A stretch of DNA of 15,515 bases, from positions 1 through 15,515 of the forward strand of contig JAISKG010000118.1 of NCBI GenBank assembly GCA_031261015.1, in the 5' to 3' direction. This document shows, piece after piece, positions 7,916 to 15,515 of the stretch. Every line of letters starts with the position of its first letter. Within the stretch, counting starts at the first letter, position 1. Under the pieces are notes generated by a model, which did no database searches, had not been told where the DNA came from, and worked only from the letters and a program-made list of their open reading frames with translations. Source of the DNA: Dysgonamonadaceae bacterium (GTDB lineage: Bacteria; Bacteroidota; Bacteroidia; Bacteroidales; Azobacteroidaceae). Position numbers and translations under genes: made by a program.

Positions 7916-10689
7916 TGCAGTTTCTTTAAGCGTTCTTTCACTAATTGATCAATATCGTCGTTCTTATTTTTGTAGTTTGTTTGTAAACTTTCCAGATATT
8001 GGCGTGCTTTCAAATTGTCTTTTTCGGAAGCATAAACATCCGAGAGCAAAATATAACTTCTTGCTAACCAATAGAGATGAGGCGTTCCTTCCTGAATATA
8101 ATCCTGTACGATGATTTTCGCTTCATTGGGATGTCCCGTGTCGAAATAATGTTGAGCGAGCAGGTATTTTGCTTCAGCTCCGAAAGCGGTGCGGGTATCT
8201 TTGGCCAGCGTTTCAAAATCTTGTTCGGCAGCGGCCGGCTTCAGTAACGATTGGTTTGCTTTGGCGCGGTAATAACGGGCTTCTGTGGCGGTTTCGGGAT
8301 TGAGCGACGGATCTTTCAGTAATTCGTCGGCTGCTTCAACCACTTGTCCCGGTTTATTCGAGTGCGCCGCCGAACGGAGAATTCCCATCGTAGCAATTTC
8401 TTTATTCGTCTTAGTTGTAGCGATTTGCTGCAAATATTGATAAGATTGTAAAGCTTTGCTGTATTCTTGTCCTTGATATTGTAATTCAGCTGTTTGAGCT
8501 AAGGTTTCTTCCGTATCCACAGCATTCCATTTTGCCGTGCCGCCCAACGATCGCACATACTCGGTATAAGCGGGCAAATCGCCCATTTCCATATACACCG
8601 ATTGCAAATCTTGTAGCGCTACTTTCGCTTCCTCGCTTTCGGGATAACGTGCAATCACGTCTTTGTAAGCGGCAACCGACTGCGGCAAGCGACGCGTATT
8701 GAAGTAGAGTAAACCGATTTGAACGCCGGCTTTGCGAGTGGGCGCGCTATTCGGATATTTACTCAACAAATTCTGATAGACTTCGATAGCATCCGATTGC
8801 TTGTCGAGCATCACGTAAGCTTGACCTTTTTCGTACAAGGCATCCGCCACGTACGGCGAAGTTTTGTAATCGTTGACTAAGCGATTCAATTGCGCGATTT
8901 TTCCCTGATAATCCTTTAATAATCCCATCACTAATCCTTTCTGAAACAAAGCGTAATCGGCAGTTTCCGGCATCGTGTTGATCGCTTTATCATAAAAGGT
9001 TTGTGCTTCCTTGAATTGGCGATTTTGGAAATAGCAATCGCCTACGCGGACGTAAGCATCTGCCAATGAAGCGGTTTTGTTGTTTTCGTCGCGGATAAAA
9101 GTTTGAAAATAACTTTCCGCTTGAGCATATTGTTGTTGCTTGAAATAGCAGTAACCGAGATTATAGTTGGCCAAGTTGCGCAAATTTCCTTCGTTATTTC
9201 CGGTCGTTTGGAGAAAAGCTGTGTAATCTTTGGCGGCTGCCATATAATTTTCTCTGAGATAATAAGATTCGCCGCGCCAATACAAAGCTTTGTTTTTCTC
9301 GTTGTTGGCTTGACTGCCGGCGTCCACCGTTTCGGTAAAATAACGGATTGCATTCGTATAATCTTTATTCGTGAAAGCAATTGTTCCCAAATAATAAAGA
9401 ATTTGCTGTTTCGCTTCCAGAATTTTTTTGCCGGGATTTTTGATTTTGGCGATCGAAGCTAAGGCCGTATTGTAATTTTGTGTAGTGAAATACACGTCGA
9501 TCAAGGCGTTATTGACTTGTGTGGCATAAATCGAATTGGGATATTTGTTCAGAAAATTTTCCAAAGCCGTCACCGATTCCCCAAACGCAGAGTTGGAAGT
9601 TTGATGCAACAACATGGAATAATTGTACAACGCCGCTTCCTGAGCGTGAGGACTTGCCTCGATCTTAGACGCCGATTCGAAAGCGCGCAAAGCATTTTTA
9701 TAATCTTTTGTATTCAAATAAGATTGACCTAAATACAAGTAGGCGCTTTGTCCCGTTTCGGTATCATCCGGCTGACTTAAATTCAGATATTCAATGGCTT
9801 TCGGATAATTTTTCTGATCGAAATACGAAACTCCAAGTGTGTAATAATCCAGTGGATCAACCCTATGTCCCGAGGAAACAAATTTTTCCAGATATTTCGC
9901 TGCTTGTTGATAATTGGCTTCATAATAATAAGATAAGCCGATGATCCGATTCATTTCGGTGTTGCCGGAATTATTCGGATAAGTTGACAACAAGTTTGTT
10001 CCGTCTGCAATCGTTTGAGTATAACGTTTTTGTGCGAAATGAATTTGGCTGAGATAATACAACGTTTCCGGCAGATATTCCCGTTGATCTTTTAACGCAT
10101 TGAACATCACCAACGCTTGATTGTATTCGGCATTGGAATAATGAATGTAAGCCAGATAAAAATCCGTTGCGGCGCGATAATTCTTTCCATTCATTTTCAA
10201 CAGGGAAAACAAACGGAAAGCTTCTTTGGTATCGCCTGTTTTTAAGGAAGATACGGCCAAACGGTAGGCATAATCTTCCTGCTGTATTTCGGAAAGATAA
10301 TCCATATCCGATCGTTTCAACCAAGTAATCGCTTGATGATAATCGGCTTGCGCAAAGTACAACGATCCGGTCATGAAAGCAATTTCATTAGCGTGGATGC
10401 TCGTCGAATGCGCTTTCCAATAAGCGATTAAATCTTGCTTTACCTCTTGATAACCTTGATAATAATCGGAAGCCAAAAGCAGATAATCGGCTTCGGCAAT
10501 CCGGTCCGAATCTTTGGCTAAGGATTTGTATTGATGGATTTTGTCGATGCAACCGGCGAAATTCCGGTCGTCGAACATTTGCTTTCCTTCCTGAAAAAGA
10601 CGCTCCGGCGCTTGGAAAGAAGCGGAACGTTGCGCCGAAACAGTCAAGATTCCGGCGGATAAACAAAGGATTAAAACTATTTTTCTCAT
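7912..10689 (-). CDS. Large exported tetratricopeptide-repeat protein
   Basis: A 925-residue protein with a Sec signal peptide (MRKIVLILCLSAGILTVSA, cleavage after Ala19) and almost continuous TPR/Sel1-like helix pairs to the C-terminus. Recurrent signatures include YLEKFVSSG, YYTLGVSYFDQKNYPKAIEY, YLYLGQSYLNTKDYKNALRA, NLGYCYFKQQQYAQAESYFQ and YVRVGDCYFQNRQFKEAQTF. The middle resembles YbgF/BamD-type repeats (YPNSAPTRKAGVQIG, YPESEEAKVAL). It probably acts in the periplasm as a scaffold for protein-protein contacts. It is not a lipoprotein: no lipobox cysteine follows the signal peptide. It is the first gene of a two-gene unit with the overlapping beta-barrel gene, and a strong -7 element precedes it. 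The partner suggests an outer-membrane assembly or transport role; this is inference. Confidence 0.85.
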   Translation of the reverse strand: MRKIVLILCLSAGILTVSAQRSASFQAPERLFQEGKQMFDDRNFAGCIDKIHQYKSLAKDSDRIAEADYLLLASDYYQGYQEVKQDLIAYWKAHSTSIHANEIAFMTGSLYFAQADYHQAITWLKRSDMDYLSEIQQEDYAYRLAVSSLKTGDTKEAFRLFSLLKMNGKNYRAATDFYLAYIHYSNAEYNQALVMFNALKDQREYLPETLYYLSQIHFAQKRYTQTIADGTNLLSTYPNNSGNTEMNRIIGLSYYYEANYQQAAKYLEKFVSSGHRVDPLDYYTLGVSYFDQKNYPKAIEYLNLSQPDDTETGQSAYLYLGQSYLNTKDYKNALRAFESASKIEASPHAQEAALYNYSMLLHQTSNSAFGESVTALENFLNKYPNSIYATQVNNALIDVYFTTQNYNTALASIAKIKNPGKKILEAKQQILYYLGTIAFTNKDYTNAIRYFTETVDAGSQANNEKNKALYWRGESYYLRENYMAAAKDYTAFLQTTGNNEGNLRNLANYNLGYCYFKQQQYAQAESYFQTFIRDENNKTASLADAYVRVGDCYFQNRQFKEAQTFYDKAINTMPETADYALFQKGLVMGLLKDYQGKIAQLNRLVNDYKTSPYVADALYEKGQAYVMLDKQSDAIEVYQNLLSKYPNSAPTRKAGVQIGLLYFNTRRLPQSVAAYKDVIARYPESEEAKVALQDLQSVYMEMGDLPAYTEYVRSLGGTAKWNAVDTEETLAQTAELQYQGQEYSKALQSYQYLQQIATTKTNKEIATMGILRSAAHSNKPGQVVEAADELLKDPSLNPETATEARYYRAKANQSLLKPAAAEQDFETLAKDTRTAFGAEAKYLLAQHYFDTGHPNEAKIIVQDYIQEGTPHLYWLARSYILLSDVYASEKDNLKARQYLESLQTNYKNKNDDIDQLVKERLKKLQ

Positions 10690-10718
10690 AATATTTTTCC
10701 GATTTGAAAAATGCGTTG

Positions 10719-10726
10719 CAAAGATA
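10719..10726 (-). promoter_or_regulatory. -7 promoter element for the TPR/beta-barrel operon
   Basis: The 41-bp gap between uvrB and the TPR gene contains TATCTTTG followed by CA on the minus strand, an exact TAnnTTTG match of the form most common in Bacteroidota. It is 29 bases before the ATG, leaving a leader of about 20 bases. No clear -33 box lies upstream, which overlaps the uvrB 3' end. It would separate expression of the envelope pair from uvrB. Confidence 0.55.
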
Positions 10727-10730
10727 ATGA

Positions 10731-12752
<2,022 letters not shown>

Positions 12753-12779
12753 AGATGGTTTTTGTCATTTAACGGTAGA

Positions 12780-13910
12780 TCAAGGAGAATATTGCTTCAA
12801 CGGCTGATAATAGCGCAACGAATCGCCCGGCGTTAATTCCGGATGAAAAATTCCGATCAAATCTTTCAGAACTCGTTCCGGATGAATAGGAAGTTCCTCG
12901 TAATAAGGCGTTTTACCCGTATTGCAAGCGTAGATGCGTTTTTGCTTGAAAGCATCGAAAAACGCATAATTGGCGTATTCCAGCGCTAATGCGGTGTAAG
13001 TCAATTCCTGCCGGCTGTTGTATTTGATTAGCCAGTAATCGGCTTTCTCGGCTTTATCCAAAACCGATTCAAACGAGAGCGAAATCGAGCCGGTGTTGGA
13101 ATCGTTTTTCCACAAGTAATCGGCTCCGGCATCGCGGAATAAGTGAGCCGCGTAACTATTGCCGCCCGGCATGTACCAAACGCCGCTGTAAATTGTTTCA
13201 GCGAAGACAGTAGGATGATAATCGACGGATTCGCTTCGCTTTTTAAGATCAGTATAATTCTTTGCCGTTAAGGCGAATAATGAGTCGGCCAATTGTTCCT
13301 TTTCGAAAAATACGCCATAGAAGCGGATCCACTCGGCACGACCTAAAGGCGTAGCTTCCATGTAATCCATGCAGGCAACCCAGGGAATGCCCGATTGTGC
13401 CGACGGATCGCCGGTATTTTGCAGGGGCGAGGCGAAAATCGCTTCCGGATCGATCGAACGGATTTTTTCCTGATTGGGATTGGCGGCCGTTCCCAGATTG
13501 GCTATACGGCCTTGATTGACACCTTCCTGCACTTCCGCAAGGTTGATGTATTGCGGTTCGCAAACGCCTGCAAGTGTTTGTAAAACATTGAGTTCGGCAA
13601 AGAAAGTGCAGGGAACCGCGCCATAGCTGACGGTTCGTTGCAAGGGCGTGCGGATCAAAATTCCTTCGGGTAATTTGGCCGGTAATTCTGTGGTTTTGGG
13701 AACCAGAACATAGCGTTGCCAGCCGGCGGTTTTATTCCAAGGATTTTGAACGGTCACGAGGATGTAGCCGGGGTGGGGTTCGATGCGGAAGCCTTCGGCG
13801 TAGTGGAGGGAGTCGGAGAAGGTAGCGCTTTCCGATAAGGATTCCTGCTTTTTGCAACTTGGGAAGGCGAGCAGGAAGCATAAACTTAGGAGTAGGGTGG
13901 TTGTTTTCAT
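12780..13910 (-). CDS. ABC transporter substrate-binding lipoprotein, BtuF/FecB type (iron complex or cobalamin)
   Basis: A 376-residue lipoprotein with signal TTLLLSLCFLLAFPSC and lipobox cysteine Cys19. Like class III binding proteins it has two lobes: RTVSYGAVPCTFFAELNVLQ (about 92-111), the conserved EATPLGRAEWIRFYGVFF region (185-202), GGNSYAAHLFRDAGADYLW (249-267) and the terminal HPERVLKDLIGIFHPEL (343-359). Relatives bind ferric siderophores, haem or corrinoids and pass them to a FecCD-type permease. Here no permease or ATPase gene is adjacent: the next gene downstream is uvrB. The start overlaps the stop of the truncated rhuM-like gene by ATGA, so translation may be coupled to that gene. 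Ligand cannot be assigned. Confidence 0.85.
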   Translation of the reverse strand: MKTTTLLLSLCFLLAFPSCKKQESLSESATFSDSLHYAEGFRIEPHPGYILVTVQNPWNKTAGWQRYVLVPKTTELPAKLPEGILIRTPLQRTVSYGAVPCTFFAELNVLQTLAGVCEPQYINLAEVQEGVNQGRIANLGTAANPNQEKIRSIDPEAIFASPLQNTGDPSAQSGIPWVACMDYMEATPLGRAEWIRFYGVFFEKEQLADSLFALTAKNYTDLKKRSESVDYHPTVFAETIYSGVWYMPGGNSYAAHLFRDAGADYLWKNDSNTGSISLSFESVLDKAEKADYWLIKYNSRQELTYTALALEYANYAFFDAFKQKRIYACNTGKTPYYEELPIHPERVLKDLIGIFHPELTPGDSLRYYQPLKQYSP

Positions 13911-14320
13911 TTCAATCGTTTAATATCCTCTTCGATTTCTTTCAATCGTTGAGTAGCCCAAATGCGAAACTGCGTACCTTGCGGTGATTTTACACGATAA
14001 CCTACGGAAATTACAACGTCGAGATTGTAATGTTTTATTATAACTTCTTGCGTTTTTTCTGCAATAGCACCGTGTTGAGTGGTATGTCGGAAATCCCGAC
14101 ATACCACTTTTTCCTGCAATTCTCCTTCTTCAAAAATATGTTGAATATGTTCGGTAATGGTACTTCTACCTTTGCCGAATAATTGTCCCATTTGCGCTTG
14201 CGTAAGCCAAACGGTTTCGTCTTCGAGGCGGACATCAATTTTGATGTTGCCGTCGGGGGATTGGTAGATTAAGATTTGGCTTGCACCGATTTTCAATTCA
14301 CTGTTATTCATTGTTGTCAT
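13907..14320 (-). CDS. RhuM-family protein, C-terminally truncated
   Basis: A 137-residue protein matching the N-terminal DNA-binding part of the RhuM virulence protein family, whose members are usually more than 300 residues long. Visible family blocks are ILIYQSPDGNIKIDVRLEDE (16-35), the winged-HTH-like TVWLTQAQMGQLFGKGRSTI (36-55), VVCRDFRHTTQHGAIAEKTQ (72-91), YNLDVVISVGYRVKS (98-112) and GTQFRIWATQRLKE (115-128). The frame then ends at EIEEDIKRLK, so the whole C-terminal domain is missing. RhuM genes often sit in type I restriction or other defence loci; function is unknown. ATG 14320 and ATG 14311 (fourth residue) are both possible starts, and both overlap the 37-codon ORF upstream. 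The stop overlaps the next gene's ATG. It is either a natural short form or a deletion product. Confidence 0.75.
   Translation of the reverse strand: MTTMNNSELKIGASQILIYQSPDGNIKIDVRLEDETVWLTQAQMGQLFGKGRSTITEHIQHIFEEGELQEKVVCRDFRHTTQHGAIAEKTQEVIIKHYNLDVVISVGYRVKSPQGTQFRIWATQRLKEIEEDIKRLK
13910..13950. repeat. 11-bp direct repeat at the truncated end of the rhuM-like gene
   Basis: TTTCAATCGTT occurs at 13910-13920 and again at 13940-13950, exactly 30 bp apart and in the same frame of the rhuM-like gene, encoding the two RLK/RLKE copies in its last residues. Short direct repeats are common substrates or products of deletion. The pair sits at the point where family similarity stops, so it may mark the deletion that removed the C-terminal domain. 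Confidence 0.4.
14078..14108 (+). terminator. Perfect 13-bp inverted repeat plus T-tract inside the rhuM-like gene
   Basis: AGTGGTATGTCGG (14078-14090) is the exact reverse complement of CCGACATACCACT (14096-14108), with a five-base AAATC loop. On the plus strand the hairpin runs into five Ts (14108-14112), giving an intrinsic-terminator form antisense to the gene. On the coding strand it is preceded by As and not followed by Ts. The same bases encode VVCRDFRHTT, a conserved RhuM block. It could stop antisense transcription, act as a protein-binding palindrome, or be a chance result of coding constraint. Confidence 0.4.
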
Positions 14321-14417
14321 TTGTAATGTTGTTTACCTTTTTTTCCGCAAGACCTTTACGGGTTTCTTCGTTACCGATTGTGCCAAAGTGAATGAATTTG
14401 TCGAAATTAGATGTCAT
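14304..14417 (-). CDS. Small 37-residue ORF coupled to the rhuM-like gene
   Basis: An ATG at 14417, just after in-frame stops, opens 37 codons beginning MTSNFDKFIHFGTIGNEETR and ending in a polar Lys/Asn/Asp-rich tail; the stop is TAA at 14304. It lies 17 bp after the 191-residue gene and overlaps the start of the rhuM-like gene (the string ATGAATAA holds the second rhuM Met and this stop). That spacing fits an operon. No family is recognised. It may be a genuine small protein, a leader that couples rhuM translation, or the N-terminal remnant of a larger lost gene. No strong ribosome binding site is seen, which is normal for Bacteroidota. Confidence 0.45.
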   Translation of the reverse strand: MTSNFDKFIHFGTIGNEETRKGLAEKKVNNITNDNNE

Positions 14418-14434
14418 TTTATATCACAGAAAAG

Positions 14435-15010
14435 TCAATGGATTGTCGTTTCATTCTTAATTTTCAACTGGTTTGTAGCACGGATAAAAATTTTATGTTT
14501 ATCTAAAAACCCTTTTTTTTCACCGCCTTGTATTAGTTGACTGTAAAAATCTTTTTTATTTCTTCGTGGAAAAGAAATATTTGCATAAACTTTTTTGTTT
14601 GGGCTGATAATGCTTTTTTCTCTGAAAATTTTGACTGCGCTAATAATCTGTTCTTTGGCTTTGTCAAAATATTTTGAGATATTTTTCGATTTACAATCTT
14701 TTATCTCAATAAATAAAACCCAATTTTTTTCAGTATAATTTGTTACATAAAATACACCCTCGCAATTATCAGGTTCTTTTCTTCTTTCATTGATAAAACA
14801 TTGTGGTTTGAAAAAAGTAGCTGAAATGTTTAAATTAGGATTTTCAATCACCAAAGTATCTATGTTATCCGGTTTTTCAGTATAAATTTGTATATTTTGC
14901 ACTCCTTTTGTTCTTTCCGTTAAATCAACAAGGTGAATATTAGGGAAATCTAACCCAATTTCATGTTCCAATTTATCATCGCCAAAAACTTGTACAATTT
15001 CATTCTTCAT
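14435..15010 (-). CDS. Partner protein of AAA ATPase, possible PD-(D/E)XK-like nuclease, unrecognised family
   Basis: A 191-residue soluble, lysine-rich protein with no signal peptide or membrane segment. I do not recognise the family. A plausible nuclease core is present: Glu84 in CEGVFYV at the start of a strand, then NWVLFIEIKDCK with Glu102-Ile-Lys104 as an E-x-K motif, followed by a helix (KYFDKAKEQIISAVKIF) with Lys119 and Gln121 in the place where PD-(D/E)XK enzymes often keep a further polar residue. The N-terminal 60 residues and the basic C-terminus (ISFPRRNKKDF, KHKIFIRATNQLKIK) have no visible motif. The start overlaps the upstream ATPase stop by 11 bases, so the two proteins are almost certainly made together. 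The gene is clearly AT-richer than the core genes, suggesting transfer. Nuclease function is a hypothesis. Confidence 0.7.
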   Translation of the reverse strand: MKNEIVQVFGDDKLEHEIGLDFPNIHLVDLTERTKGVQNIQIYTEKPDNIDTLVIENPNLNISATFFKPQCFINERRKEPDNCEGVFYVTNYTEKNWVLFIEIKDCKSKNISKYFDKAKEQIISAVKIFREKSIISPNKKVYANISFPRRNKKDFYSQLIQGGEKKGFLDKHKIFIRATNQLKIKNETTIH

Positions 15011-15515
15011 CTTGATAATAATTTAAGATTTGGTCGTACTCGGTCATTTGCTCGGTCATTATGTTATCAAAATAATTTTTGGAAACGATTCCATCTTTAT
15101 CTTGAATTGAGCGTAATTTTCCGTTTTCAATTTCCCAAATAGAAACTGATTTAGGGTTTAACCAAGATTTTTTTGACAGAAAATTATTACTTAAAAATTC
15201 CTCTTTTTCTCTGCCTGTAAGTTGTGAATTTACCAGCCCGCCCATCATACAGTTATTCAGTGCGTACAAAACATACGGACTATGCGTTGTAATAGTTAAT
15301 GAGTGTTCTACAACAGGTGCCGCCGCGCATATTTCCAACAGAAAATAAAGCAAATCACGTTGTGTAGCAGGAAATAAATTTTGTTCTGGCTCTTCGATAA
15401 TAAGATTAGCAGAGTTATAGAAACGCCTGTTAAGGTCAAATTTTGCTAATTCTCTGGAATTTTGTATATTGTATTTTTTTAATAATGTATCAAAATATTC
15501 CTGTTCGGTTATTGA
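15000..15515 (-). CDS. AAA family ATPase (AAA_15/AAA_21, OLD/SMC-like), 3' part only
   Basis: The last 171 codons of an ATPase whose start lies beyond the right edge; the frame is open to base 15515. It shows the Walker B strand NLIIEEPEQNLFPATQRDL, where the double glutamate serves as metal ligand and catalytic base, and the downstream His switch LTITTHSPYVLYALNNCM. This arrangement is typical of the ABC/SMC-like ATPases of the AAA_15/AAA_21 group found in OLD nucleases, RloC, PARIS AriA, Septu PtuA and similar defence proteins. No Toprim nuclease domain follows; the protein ends about 90 residues after the His switch, so a catalytic partner is probably encoded by the overlapping 191-residue gene. 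Walker A and the signature motif are outside the window. The Leu codon TTG at 15353 is internal, not a start. Confidence 0.85.
   Translation of the reverse strand, partial: SITEQEYFDTLLKKYNIQNSRELAKFDLNRRFYNSANLIIEEPEQNLFPATQRDLLYFLLEICAAAPVVEHSLTITTHSPYVLYALNNCMMGGLVNSQLTGREKEEFLSNNFLSKKSWLNPKSVSIWEIENGKLRSIQDKDGIVSKNYFDNIMTEQMTEYDQILNYYQDEE

Noticed and set aside
15000..15353. ATPase fragment starting at TTG 15353 as a complete small gene
   Set aside because: The frame stays open to the window edge and the upstream codons encode the expected Walker B motif, so the TTG is an internal leucine codon.

Overview
The window looks like a chromosomal segment of a Bacteroidota bacterium, probably Bacteroidales. 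The evidence is a moderately AT-rich composition, TAnnTTTG-type -7 promoter elements, a zinc-finger-free TopA with C-terminal Toprim_C-like repeats, a 630-residue SpeA, an outer-membrane beta-barrel/TPR gene pair and an Rpn-type nuclease. This is inferred from gene content. No rRNA, tRNA, CRISPR array or complete insertion sequence was seen.

Left edge (1-1800). A few codons of a leftward gene run off the edge. A small XRE-type HTH regulator reads rightward and meets, tail to tail with 7 bp between stop codons, a leftward Rpn-family PD-(D/E)XK nuclease/putative transposase. Upstream of the rpn promoter lie helically phased copies of a TTAGGTTA motif at exactly 11-bp spacing. Next to them is an ATG-less open frame that may be a gene remnant.

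Core block (1802-12752), all on the minus strand and read right to left. uvrB (excision repair helicase) comes first, then a large secreted TPR protein and an outer-membrane beta-barrel protein that overlap by ATGA. After these come topA (DNA topoisomerase I) and speA (arginine decarboxylase), only 18 bp apart. A well-formed -7 element sits just upstream of the TPR gene, so that pair probably has its own promoter.

Right part (12780-15515), also on the minus strand. A BtuF/FecB-like ABC substrate-binding lipoprotein has no permease or ATPase genes beside it. It is directly preceded, with an ATGA overlap, by a truncated RhuM-family gene. Before that come an unannotated 37-codon ORF, a 191-residue protein with a possible E-x-K nuclease motif, and the 3' end of an AAA (AAA_15/AAA_21-like) ATPase that continues past the window. 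These genes are tightly packed or overlapping and AT-rich at the far right. They look like an accessory, possibly anti-phage, cassette placed directly upstream of the substrate-binding protein and uvrB, so read-through into uvrB is possible. The ATPase/191-aa pair is the best candidate here for an undescribed system. A perfect 13-bp inverted repeat followed by T5 on the plus strand lies inside the rhuM-like gene.
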